From Xaviernesmea oryzae (GTDB taxonomy: Bacteria > Pseudomonadota > Alphaproteobacteria > Rhizobiales > Rhizobiaceae), in the NCBI RefSeq assembly GCF_900109605.1, contig NZ_FOAM01000006.1:248001-312000 (forward strand): a stretch of DNA of 64,000 bases, written 5' to 3'. Position numbers and translations under genes: made by a program. The notes under the pieces are model-generated. The model did not search any database and had not been told where the DNA came from. It saw nothing but the letters and a program-made list of their open reading frames with translations. Positions 51,772-59,704 of the stretch are shown in pieces; the first letter of the stretch is position 1, and every line of letters starts with the position of its first letter.

Positions 51772-52287
51772 ATGTCCCACGTCCTGCAGCATCGCCCTGC
51801 CCTTGGCCAGCGTTCGCCCATCCAGCATCCGGGCATCGCACTCGAAGCGCTTCCGGAGGGCCATGTCCTGCATCTGCTCGCCGCGCCGGAGGTCGATGCC
51901 GGAGCGTTGCAGAACGCGGCCTGCCGCCCCTTGCGCCCCGTTTCGCCGGGACAATGGTTTCTCGTCGGCGACGAAGTCCTGACGCCACAGGCCCTCGCCG
52001 ATCTCGAAGCCCGCGTGAAACCCTTGGCCGATCTGGTCGATCAGGGCCACGGCCGCGTGCGCATCGCGCTCTCAGGCCCTCGCGCACGCGATGTGCTGGC
52101 CAAGGGCACGGCGGTCGATCTCGGCGATCCAGCCTTCCCCATCGGCCACGCCACCCCGACCCTCATCGGCCATATCGGCGTCCATCTCACCCGCACGGAC
52201 GAGGATCGCTTCGAGCTTCTCGTCCTGCGCGGCTTTGCCCAGAACCTGTGGGACGAACTGGCTTTGATGGCGGCGGAGTATGCCTGA
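51772..52287 (+). CDS. soxG: Sarcosine oxidase / N-methylglutamate dehydrogenase gamma subunit
   Basis: A 171-residue GcvT-related small subunit: QWFLVGDEVLTPQALADLEA, VRIALSGPRARDVLAKGTAV, FPIGHATPTLIGHIGVHLTR and LRGFAQNLWDELALMAAEY. It completes the four-subunit enzyme with SoxB, SoxD and SoxA and begins 8 bp after soxA. With it, the route from methylamine through gamma-glutamylmethylamide/N-methylglutamate to methylene-THF is complete in the window. Confidence 0.93.
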   Translation: MSHVLQHRPALGQRSPIQHPGIALEALPEGHVLHLLAAPEVDAGALQNAACRPLRPVSPGQWFLVGDEVLTPQALADLEARVKPLADLVDQGHGRVRIALSGPRARDVLAKGTAVDLGDPAFPIGHATPTLIGHIGVHLTRTDEDRFELLVLRGFAQNLWDELALMAAEYA

Positions 52288-52345
52288 GCGGCGATCGGCA
52301 CGACGCATGAAAGCCGCCGTCTCTGCATTCACGCAATGAAGAGTC

Positions 52346-52361
52346 TCCCGGAGATTTCCGG
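52346..52361 (+). terminator. Short hairpin after soxG
   Basis: CCCGGA and TCCGGG form a perfect 6-bp stem with loop GATT, 58 bp beyond the soxG stop. There is no T-run, so termination here is uncertain. No gene is seen between 52288 and 52462. Confidence 0.4.
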
Positions 52362-52462
52362 GCTTCACGGCCGCCTTGTCGGCATGCGAGAGAAGGCATG
52401 TGATCCCTTCTTCGCGCCGGACCACCCCTCCCGGTCGGGCGCTTGACCACAGGATGCCTTTC

Positions 52463-53407
52463 ATGCCGCAGCCGATCGCCTTCGTCACCCGCATCTCTCC
52501 CGAGGAGGAGCAGGTCTGGCTTGCCGCATTGCGCCAAGCCATGCCGGGCGAGCGGATCGAAAGCCTTTCCAGCCTCACCCGGGAGGAGCGGGAAGCCGTC
52601 GAAATCGCCATCGTCGCCAATCCCGATCCGGCCGATCTGAAGCAGTTGCCAAGTCTCGTCTGGATCCACGGTCTCTGGGCCGGGGTCGAGCGGCTGGTGA
52701 GCGAGCTTGAGGATTTCGACGTGCCGATCGTCCGGCTGGTCGACCCGCAGATGAGCCACACCATGGCCGAAGCCGTGCTTGCCTGGACCTATTATCTCTT
52801 CCGCGACATGCCGGCCTATGCCCGCCAGCAGCGAGACCGCCTCTGGGCGCAGCTGGATTATAAGCGCGCCGATGAGACGACGGTCGGCCTTTTGGGCCTT
52901 GGCGCGCTGGGAACGGCGGCGGCCGGGCGGCTGAAGGAGGGCAGCTTTCGCGTGGCCGGCTGGAGCCGGACGCCGAAGGTGCTTGAGGGTGTGGAGAGTT
53001 TTTCCGGCGAAGACGGCCTGAACGCGCTGCTGGAGACGAGCGATATTCTGGTCTGCCTGGTTCCGCTGACGCCGCAGACACGCGGCCTGATCGATGCCGG
53101 CAGGCTGGCGCGGCTGAAGCCGGGCGCGAGCCTGATCAATTTCGCCCGGGGGCCGATCGTGGTGACAGCGGATCTCCTGGCGAGCCTCGACAGCGGCCAT
53201 CTTGCCCATGCGGTTCTCGACGTCTTCGATCAGGAGCCGCTGCCGGCCGAAAGCCCGCTCTGGGACCGGCCCGACATCACCATCCTGCCGCATATTTCCG
53301 CGCCCACGGACCGGCGCACCGCCAGCGCCATCGTCGCCGGCAATATCGCGATCTACCGCGAGACGGGCGCCCTGCCGCCGACTGTCGACCGCGCGCGCGG
53401 CTACTGA
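52463..53407 (+). CDS. ghrA: Glyoxylate/hydroxypyruvate reductase A-like dehydrogenase
   Basis: NAD(P)H-dependent 2-hydroxyacid dehydrogenase of 314 residues, the GhrA size. The cofactor motif GLLGLGALGTAAAGRL is near residue 138; the catalytic Arg is in NFARGPIVV, and the acid-base pair is DVFDQEPLP (Glu) and LPHISAPTD (His). It reduces glyoxylate or hydroxypyruvate to glycolate or glycerate, helping C2/C1 metabolism linked to glycine and serine. ATG 52463 has AGGA 8 bp before it; the ATG at 52454 is too close to that site. It may follow soxG in transcription or have its own promoter. Confidence 0.9.
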   Translation: MPQPIAFVTRISPEEEQVWLAALRQAMPGERIESLSSLTREEREAVEIAIVANPDPADLKQLPSLVWIHGLWAGVERLVSELEDFDVPIVRLVDPQMSHTMAEAVLAWTYYLFRDMPAYARQQRDRLWAQLDYKRADETTVGLLGLGALGTAAAGRLKEGSFRVAGWSRTPKVLEGVESFSGEDGLNALLETSDILVCLVPLTPQTRGLIDAGRLARLKPGASLINFARGPIVVTADLLASLDSGHLAHAVLDVFDQEPLPAESPLWDRPDITILPHISAPTDRRTASAIVAGNIAIYRETGALPPTVDRARGY

Positions 53408-53836
53408 TCAGCGGCCCATCGGTCGGCCCTGCTCGTCGAGCACCGCCTCGCCATCCTCCTTGGAAAAGGCGGAGGAAAAGCCGTCCTTCGGCAGGATTTC
53501 CAGAAGCCTTTCCGAAGGCCGGCAAAGCCGGGTGCCGAGCGGGGTGATCACGAAAGGCCGGTTGATCAGGATGGGGTGGGCGAGCATGGCGTCGAGCAGG
53601 GCCTCGTCGCCAAGCGACGGATCGTCCAGTCCAAGCTCGGCATAGGGCGTCCCCTTCTCGCGCAGCGCCTCGCGCACCGTCAGCCCGGCCGCCTCGATCA
53701 TCGCCACGAGTTCGTCGCGGCTCGGCGGCGTCTTGAGATAGTCGATCACGACAGGCTCGATGCCGGCATGGATGAGAAGCGCCAGCGTGTTGCGCGAGGT
53801 GCCGCAGGCCGGATTATGGTAGATCGTCGTCGTCAT
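53408..53836 (-). CDS. arsC: Glutaredoxin-dependent arsenate reductase
   Basis: Reduces arsenate to arsenite; 142 residues, the E. coli ArsC size. The catalytic Cys is in YHNPACGTSRNTLALL (residue ~11), with the anion-binding arginines in RPFVITPLGTRLCRP (near 95-108). No ars transporter or regulator is adjacent, so it may be a general ArsC/YffB-like thiol protein. ATG 53836 with AGGAAGG ahead is preferred; 16 upstream residues in the open frame are not conserved. It ends at the base next to the ghrA stop, convergent. Confidence 0.9.
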   Translation of the reverse strand: MTTTIYHNPACGTSRNTLALLIHAGIEPVVIDYLKTPPSRDELVAMIEAAGLTVREALREKGTPYAELGLDDPSLGDEALLDAMLAHPILINRPFVITPLGTRLCRPSERLLEILPKDGFSSAFSKEDGEAVLDEQGRPMGR

Positions 53837-53910
53837 CGGCGCCTTCCTCTCGACAGTCGGGGTACGGTCTCTAGCCCAGAACATCGCGCGCAGGAAGGCG
53901 CAAGACAGGC

Positions 53911-54711
53911 TCAGAAAACCGGTTGCGACGGCTCGACGATCACTTGAGGCCCGCCGATGACCTGCGGGGCACCGAACCCGTCTGGGGCCGAGACCATCTG
54001 CGGTGCTGCCGAAAGGTCGGTTACGACGATCGGTGTGCCGTCAGGCACCCGGTCGTAGAGATCGACCACATCCTGATTGATCATCCGCACGCAGCCCGAC
54101 GATACCGATTTGCCGATGGTCCACCATTCGGGCGAGCCGTGAATACGGTAGAGCGTGTCCTGGCCGTTTTGAAAAATATAGAGCGCGCGGGCGCCGAGCG
54201 GGTTCTTCAGGCCCGGCTCCATGCCGCCCGTGCCGACGCCATAAGGAGCCAGCTCCGGCTGGCGGGCAACCATTTCGATTGGCGGCGTCCAGCGCGGCCA
54301 TTGCCGCTTGTATTGGATCTTGCCGCGACCGGCCCAGGCAAAGCCAGCCCGGCCGAGACCGACGCCATAGCGCATCGCCTGCCCGTTCCCCAAGGTCAGA
54401 TAGAGGAAATGTCCGCCGGTATCGACCACCAGCGTGCCCGGTTGCTCGCCTGTCGGGTCCGCCACCATTTGGCGCAGGAAGCGGCTCGGGATCTTCTGAT
54501 AGGGGATCGGCGGCAGCGGATAAGGCTCATCCGGCTTTGGGCCATACATGAAGGCATAGGCGCTGGTCTCAACCGGCGGCGCGACCTCGGCCACCGGAAC
54601 CGGGCTTGTCTGGGTGCTGGCGCAGCCGGAGAGACCCAAAGCGGCCAGGGCACCGGAGCCGAGGAGAAAGCCCCGGCGGCTTAGCGTGTTTTGCATCAAG
54701 GACGATCTCAT
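53911..54711 (-). CDS. L,D-transpeptidase (YkuD domain), Tat-type lipoprotein
   Basis: Cross-links peptidoglycan or attaches proteins to it in the periplasm. It has 266 residues. The N-terminus has a twin-arginine-like stretch SRRGFLLGSGALAALGLSGC ending in a lipobox cysteine, so it is likely an exported lipoprotein. The YkuD domain (about 115-250) carries RIHGSPEWWTIGKSVSSGC with the catalytic His and Cys followed by VRM. The proline-rich C-terminal tail (GAPQVIGGPQVIVEPSQPVF) is an extra. ATG 54711 has GGAGGA 8 bp before it. The 54712-54996 gap contains no recognisable gene. Confidence 0.93.
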   Translation of the reverse strand: MRSSLMQNTLSRRGFLLGSGALAALGLSGCASTQTSPVPVAEVAPPVETSAYAFMYGPKPDEPYPLPPIPYQKIPSRFLRQMVADPTGEQPGTLVVDTGGHFLYLTLGNGQAMRYGVGLGRAGFAWAGRGKIQYKRQWPRWTPPIEMVARQPELAPYGVGTGGMEPGLKNPLGARALYIFQNGQDTLYRIHGSPEWWTIGKSVSSGCVRMINQDVVDLYDRVPDGTPIVVTDLSAAPQMVSAPDGFGAPQVIGGPQVIVEPSQPVF

Positions 54712-54996
54712 CTGTGCGATCCTCCCGCAGGGAAATGCGGGTTTCGGCCTCAGAACGTTCGAAGCCGGCCGGCGGTTCGGGCACCGCGGCCGATTGATCA
54801 GCGTCTGGACAGAAAGCACATAGGGCGTCTGGCGCTCACCGACCGCTCAGATGTTCGTGAGGTCTAAAATGACGCAGATGGCGCGATCGAAGCCCGAGCC
54901 TTGGAACGGGCCCGGCTGCCGCGACATAAAGCCGGCAGAAGGATGGCTTCCGCCTCCCGTCAAAGACCGTGTCGCATAGGTGCCCTCTGCAGCGGC

Positions 54997-55125
54997 TTAT
55001 CCTGCCGGGGCTGGAACGGGTGCGGGCGTGAAAGGCGCCCAGACGGAATAGACGCCGATCAGGCCGAAGATGACGGATAGAACCACGAGCGCCATCAGCG
55101 AGAAGAAAATGAGCTTGCGTTGCAT
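54997..55125 (-). CDS. Small single-span membrane protein, 42 residues
   Basis: An unnamed mini-protein: positively charged start MQRK, a continuous hydrophobic segment from residue 5 to 29 (LIFFSLMALVVLSVIFGLIG), then a short proline-rich tail PFTPAPVPAPAG. GGAGGT lies 7 bp before ATG 55125, an excellent ribosome site, which is the main reason for choosing this start inside a longer open frame. The orientation is likely N-in with the tail in the periplasm. It lies 167 bp downstream of the metal-exporting ATPase gene on the same strand. The function is unknown. Confidence 0.7.
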   Translation of the reverse strand: MQRKLIFFSLMALVVLSVIFGLIGVYSVWAPFTPAPVPAPAG

Positions 55126-55292
55126 GGATGGACCTCCGGCATGGCCGAAGGAAACCGGCATGCGTCTCGATTGACGTGATTCGTCGCTGAACCATACTGC
55201 AAAGCAAAGGACGATGCAGGAGGTGGCATACCGACGCAGGCCGCCTCCTTCACGCACGCATATCCTCATTGAGCCACCGGCAGCGGCAAGCC

Positions 55293-57620
55293 TCAATCCG
55301 GCACGCGCAGAAGCCGAAGCGCGTTCATCGTCACCAGAACCGTCGCCCCGGTATCGGCAAGAATGGCAGGCCAGAGGCCGGTGATGCCGATCAGCGTCGT
55401 CACCAGGAAGACGGCCTTGAGGCCGAGCGCGATCGTGATGTTCTCGCCGATATTGCGCATGGTCCGGCGCGACAGCTGCACCATGCGGGCGACATCGCCA
55501 ACCCGCCCATGCAGGATCGCCGCATCGGCCGTTTCCAGCGCTACGTCGGTGCCGCCGCCCATGGCCATGCCGAGATCGGCGGCGGCAAGCGCGGGCGCAT
55601 CATTGATCCCGTCGCCGACCTTGCCGACCACCAGTCCCTCGCGCTTGAAGTCGCCGACGATGCGCTGCTTGTCCTCCGGCATTAGTTCCGCACGCACGTC
55701 GATGCCGAGCGTGCGGCCGATGGCATTGGCCGTGCGGGCATTGTCGCCCGTCAGCATCACCGTGCGGATGCCGAGATCGGACAGTGCCTTGAGGCCGGCT
55801 GCGGCGTCCTCGCGCGGCTCGTCGCGCATGGCGATGCCGCCGGCAAGCTGACCATCGACCACCAGAAGCGAGACCGTCTTGCCCTCATCGTTGAGCGCAC
55901 TGATCTGCGCGGAGACGGCTGCCGGCACCGTAGTCTTTTCGCCCGCCGAGCGCGGCGAGCCGAGATAGACGTCGCGGCCCTCGACCCGCGCGGCCACGCC
56001 CTTGCCGCCCAATGCGTGCGCGCTTTGTGCGGATGGCAGCGCAATGCCATCCTTTTCGGCGCGTGCCAGAATGGCCAGAGCGAGCGGATGGCTGGAGCCG
56101 GTTTCCAAAGCGCCGGCAAGGCGCAGAACCTCGCGCTCGTCGCGGTCGAAGGCGAGGATGTCGGTGACATCAGGCTTGCCGCGCGTCAGCGTGCCGGTCT
56201 TGTCGAGCGCGACGAGCTGAAGCTTGCCGGCCTGTTCCAGCACCGCGCCGCCCTTCAGCAGAAGACCGCGCCGGGCACCCGCCGAGAGCGAGGCGGCAAT
56301 CGCGGCCGGCGTCGAGATGACAAGCGCGCAGGGGCAGCCGATCAGGAGGATGGCCAGCGCCTTGTAGACCCATTCGCCCCAGGCTCCGCCAAAAGCAAGC
56401 GGCGGGATGAGCGCCACCAAGGCAGCCAGCGCCACGACGCCAGGCGTGTAATAGCGCGAGAAGCGATCGATGAAGCGCTCGGTCGGCGCCTTGGATTCCT
56501 GCGCCTCTTCTACTAGGCGCACGACGCGGGCAATGGTGTTGTCGGCCGCCGCCGCCGTGACCCGCACGGTCAGCGCCGCATCGCCATTGACCGTCCCGGC
56601 AAAGACTGTGTCATCGACGCCCTTGGAGACAGGCACGCTTTCACCCGTAACAGACGCTTCGTCCACGGCGCTCTGGCCCTCGACGATCACCCCATCGGCC
56701 GAAATGCGCTCGCCGGGGCGCACGAGGATCAGCGTGCCGATCTCGAGCGATTCGGCCGGCACCTCTTCCGTCTTGCCATTGGCGAGCCGCAAAGCCTTCT
56801 TCGGCACCAGAGTCGTCAGAGACTGGATGCTCGCACGCGCCCGGCCGGCCGCCACCCCTTCCAGAAGCTCGCCGACGAGGAAGAGGAACACCACGGCGGC
56901 GGCTTCTTCCGTTGCGTTGATGACGATCGCGCCGATGGCGGCGATGGTCATCAGCATCTCGATGGAAAAGGGTGTGCCGGCGAAGGCGGCAAGCACCGCA
57001 CGCCGCGCGATGGGCACGAGGCCAACGGCCATGGCCAGCAGAAAGGCATAGGATGCAATCGACGGAACGAGATGGCCGATCCCATAGGCAGCCGCCAGCG
57101 CCAGCCCGGAGAAAATGGTCAGCCGTCCCTTGGCGCTCGCCCACCAGGGGCCGTTCGTCGGGCCGTGATCATGGCCATGCAGGCCCGAAACGGCCGGCGC
57201 GGCAGTGTCATGGCTATGGCTATGGCTATGATCGTGATGATCATGCCCGGCATGATCGTGGCTAGGCTGGTCATGACCGTCATGATCATGCTCCCCATGC
57301 TTATGGCCTGCATGGTCATGCGCATGCCCGGCGCAGCAGCCCGCGCCGGACGGTGTGTCCTCAACGATAACGGAACCGGCCTGCGCCCGCGCAGTCGGTG
57401 CAGCGAGGCGCACGGTTTTGTAGCCAAGCCGCGTCACTTGGCTTTCGATCGCTGGCAGGTCGGTGGTATCGCCATGGTGAATGGTCATCGTGCCCGATGT
57501 CACGGAGACGGCGACATCCGCCACGCCGGAATGCCGCCGCACCGCCGTATCGATCTTCGCCGCGCAGGAGGCGCAATCCATGCCCTCCACCCGAAATCGC
57601 GTCTGACGTTGCTCGCTCAT
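55293..57620 (-). CDS. zntA: P1B-type heavy-metal exporting ATPase (Zn/Cd/Pb, ZntA/CadA-like)
   Basis: Exports divalent soft metals from the cytoplasm; 775 residues. The N-terminal HMA domain has the metal site GMDCASCAAK (C16, C19). Residues 95-138 are a CC pair and a histidine-rich linker (repeats of HDHAGH, HSHSHS), probably a metal sensor or buffer. The membrane metal site is CPC at 429-431, the phosphorylated aspartate is D473 in DKTGT, and the hinge GDGINDAPAL is near residue 675. The CPC motif with this context fits Zn/Cd/Pb rather than copper, whose exporters usually have CPC plus different helices; this is inferred. GGAG precedes ATG 57620, and a MerR-type promoter lies just upstream. 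Confidence 0.93.
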   Translation of the reverse strand: MSEQRQTRFRVEGMDCASCAAKIDTAVRRHSGVADVAVSVTSGTMTIHHGDTTDLPAIESQVTRLGYKTVRLAAPTARAQAGSVIVEDTPSGAGCCAGHAHDHAGHKHGEHDHDGHDQPSHDHAGHDHHDHSHSHSHDTAAPAVSGLHGHDHGPTNGPWWASAKGRLTIFSGLALAAAYGIGHLVPSIASYAFLLAMAVGLVPIARRAVLAAFAGTPFSIEMLMTIAAIGAIVINATEEAAAVVFLFLVGELLEGVAAGRARASIQSLTTLVPKKALRLANGKTEEVPAESLEIGTLILVRPGERISADGVIVEGQSAVDEASVTGESVPVSKGVDDTVFAGTVNGDAALTVRVTAAAADNTIARVVRLVEEAQESKAPTERFIDRFSRYYTPGVVALAALVALIPPLAFGGAWGEWVYKALAILLIGCPCALVISTPAAIAASLSAGARRGLLLKGGAVLEQAGKLQLVALDKTGTLTRGKPDVTDILAFDRDEREVLRLAGALETGSSHPLALAILARAEKDGIALPSAQSAHALGGKGVAARVEGRDVYLGSPRSAGEKTTVPAAVSAQISALNDEGKTVSLLVVDGQLAGGIAMRDEPREDAAAGLKALSDLGIRTVMLTGDNARTANAIGRTLGIDVRAELMPEDKQRIVGDFKREGLVVGKVGDGINDAPALAAADLGMAMGGGTDVALETADAAILHGRVGDVARMVQLSRRTMRNIGENITIALGLKAVFLVTTLIGITGLWPAILADTGATVLVTMNALRLLRVPD

Positions 57621-57646
57621 AGGTCGCTCCCATGCTTGTCACAGCA

Positions 57647-57677
57647 GGTAAACCACCTCTAGTGACTAGAGAGGCAA
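57647..57677 (-). promoter_or_regulatory. MerR-type metal-responsive promoter of the P-type ATPase gene
   Basis: On the minus strand TTGCCT (57677-57672) and TTTACC (57652-57647) are 19 bp apart, the elongated spacer characteristic of MerR-family promoters. The spacer contains a perfect palindrome, CTCTAGT and ACTAGAG around one base (57657-57671). The arrangement closely resembles known CadR/ZntR/PbrR-type operators. The downstream gene starts 27 bp later. No merR-family gene is in the window, so the regulator must be encoded elsewhere. Confidence 0.75.
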
Positions 57678-57706
57678 GAGCGAAAATCCAAAAATCGCTT
57701 CTATCG

Positions 57707-58639
57707 TCAGGCGGGATCGCGCAGGAGGTCGAACATCAGCTTGAAGAAGCGGTCGGCATCCACCTCATAGGCGATGCGGGCATTGTCCTCCTCGCCCCGC
57801 TCCTTCCAGAAGTCCGCCACCGTCGCGCCGAAGGCATAGGTGCCGCCGAGATCGACGCCGATATGGGCCGGCCGCGTGCGCACCAGAGTGGGGTCGATCA
57901 CCAGCGCCAGGGCCAGCGGATCATGCATGGCACCGCCGACACCCATGGAATTGCGGTGGAGCTTTTCATAGAAGCGCAGCCAGTCCATCACGAGGCGGCC
58001 GAGCTCGGTGTCGATGGTGGCGAGTTCCTCATATTGCGGCGTTTCGATCAGCACCTGCATGGTCACGTCGAGACCAACCATGGTGATCGGCACGCGCGCA
58101 TCGAGCACGATCTTCAGCGCTTCCGGATCGCAGAAGGCGTTGAATTCGGTCGGGGTGATGATCTCGCTCTTGCGATAGAAGACGCCGCCCATCCAGATCA
58201 GCTCCTTGATCTTGGGCAGCACCTCCGGATGTTTCAGCACGAGCAGGCCGATATTACTGAGCGGGCCGGTGGCCACGACGATCATCGGCTCGGACGAAGC
58301 CGCCAGCTTCTCGGCCAGGAAATCCACCGCATGCTGCGGCACGGGATCGCGCTTCGGCATGGGCAGATAGGGAGATCCTTCCAGCCCGCTCGGCCCATCG
58401 GCCGTGCCGAGCACGAGCGGACGGGCGAGCGGACGCACGCAGCCGGCCGCCACAGGAACGTCGCCCGCGCCGATGAAATCGAGAATGCGGATGGCGTTGG
58501 AGGTGGTCTTGTCCAGTTCGGCATTGCCGCAGGTCGTGGTCACGCCCAGAAGTTCGATATCGGGCGAACGATGCGCCATCACAAGCGCGATGGCGTCATC
58601 ATGGCCGGGGTCGCAGTCATAGAGGATAGGGGTCGGCAT
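57707..58639 (-). CDS. Nucleoside hydrolase (IunH family), copy 1
   Basis: Splits ribonucleosides into base and ribose; 310 residues. The calcium-binding N-terminal motif DCDPGHDDAIALVMA (residues 8-22) is canonical, with GVTTTCGN and VVATGPLSNI forming the ribose pocket and the C-terminal Asp in AMHDPLAL. It is the last gene of a minus-strand operon with a second hydrolase and a BMP-type nucleoside importer, so it should act on imported nucleosides. Confidence 0.94.
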   Translation of the reverse strand: MPTPILYDCDPGHDDAIALVMAHRSPDIELLGVTTTCGNAELDKTTSNAIRILDFIGAGDVPVAAGCVRPLARPLVLGTADGPSGLEGSPYLPMPKRDPVPQHAVDFLAEKLAASSEPMIVVATGPLSNIGLLVLKHPEVLPKIKELIWMGGVFYRKSEIITPTEFNAFCDPEALKIVLDARVPITMVGLDVTMQVLIETPQYEELATIDTELGRLVMDWLRFYEKLHRNSMGVGGAMHDPLALALVIDPTLVRTRPAHIGVDLGGTYAFGATVADFWKERGEEDNARIAYEVDADRFFKLMFDLLRDPA

Positions 58640-58654
58640 GGCAGGTCAAATCCC

Positions 58655-59674
58655 TCAGGCTGCGGCGCGCGCGTAGCGGGCCATGGTCGTCTTGAACATG
58701 TCGAGGAAGCGGCGGCCGTCGAGACCGGTGGCAATCCGCGTGGTCTTCGGCCCATCGCCGCCCGGCAGGATCTGGTGGCCGCGGTAGGCAACCGTCTGCC
58801 CGCGCGCCACGCCCTTTTCGAGCACCACATCCATGAACAGGGGATCCGTGGTCTTCACCAGGTCCGGCGCAATCGCCAGCGCCACCGTGATCACGTCATC
58901 CATGGGAAAGCCGACCAGGCCGAAGAATTCGCGCCAGATGTCGATATAGATCGGGAAGACATGCTGGATCATCGCGATCACCGGATTGTCGGCGCCATCG
59001 GCCAGCATGTCGGCGATATCGTCACGGGTCAGCATGCTATCGGCCACGCGATTGTCCTCGCAAATATCGAGCGGCACGAGGATCTTGTCGCAGTCGGCAT
59101 TGAGCACGATGCGCGCGGCCTCCGGATCGGCCCAGATATTATATTCCGACAGCGGCGTCATATTGCCCGGCGTGGTGAAATTGCCGCCGAGCACCAGCAT
59201 GTTCTTCAGGAGTTTCGGCAGCTCCGGCTCTTGCAGGATGGCCATGGCCGCGTTGGTGGTCGGGCCCGTCGTCACCAAAGTGATCTCGCCGGGATTGGCC
59301 TTCGCGGTGTCGATGATGAAATCCACGGCATGGCCCGGAGTCGCCTTGCGCTTGGGCTCGGGCGCGGGCGGATTGAAGGTCTTCAGACGGTCGCCGAAGC
59401 GCGCCGTCAGCCGCTTCTCGAAATGGACGGGCGCTTCCATGTCCGCCTTGGAATGGCCGAGGATCGGCCGCCAGGCGCCGGCATGGACGGGGATGTGATC
59501 GCGGCCGGCGAGCGACAGCGTGTTGAGCACGACGTCGGTGACCTGCTTGATCGGTCCGGCCGCGCCGGTCGTGGTGGTCACCCCTTCGAGCTGGATCTCG
59601 GGATGGGCGGCGGCGAAGAGCACGGCGAGAATGTCGTCGCCGGCGGAATCCACGTCGAGAATGATGCGCTGCAT
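58655..59674 (-). CDS. Nucleoside hydrolase (IunH family), copy 2
   Basis: A 339-residue member of the same family with a variant N-terminal metal motif DVDSAGDDILAVLFA (Ser-Ala in place of Pro-Gly), GVTTTTGAAGPI and LVTTGPTTNAAMAI. The differences from copy 1 suggest a different base preference. It is 15 bp upstream of copy 1 and about 30 bp after the permease gene, clearly in the same operon. Confidence 0.92.
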   Translation of the reverse strand: MQRIILDVDSAGDDILAVLFAAAHPEIQLEGVTTTTGAAGPIKQVTDVVLNTLSLAGRDHIPVHAGAWRPILGHSKADMEAPVHFEKRLTARFGDRLKTFNPPAPEPKRKATPGHAVDFIIDTAKANPGEITLVTTGPTTNAAMAILQEPELPKLLKNMLVLGGNFTTPGNMTPLSEYNIWADPEAARIVLNADCDKILVPLDICEDNRVADSMLTRDDIADMLADGADNPVIAMIQHVFPIYIDIWREFFGLVGFPMDDVITVALAIAPDLVKTTDPLFMDVVLEKGVARGQTVAYRGHQILPGGDGPKTTRIATGLDGRRFLDMFKTTMARYARAAA

Positions 59675-59704
59675 GGAAAAACCTTGAGGAAGTGAAGCTT
59701 CGGA

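Noticed and set aside
55126-55292. Longer version (99 residues) of the small membrane protein
   Set aside because: The upstream extension lacks a ribosome site and hydrophobic pattern, while the internal ATG at 55125 has an ideal one.
57632-59695. Open frame of 687 codons on the plus strand opposite the nucleoside hydrolase genes
   Set aside because: It is antisense to two enzymes with intact catalytic motifs and its translation shows no recognisable fold; a GC-rich shadow frame.
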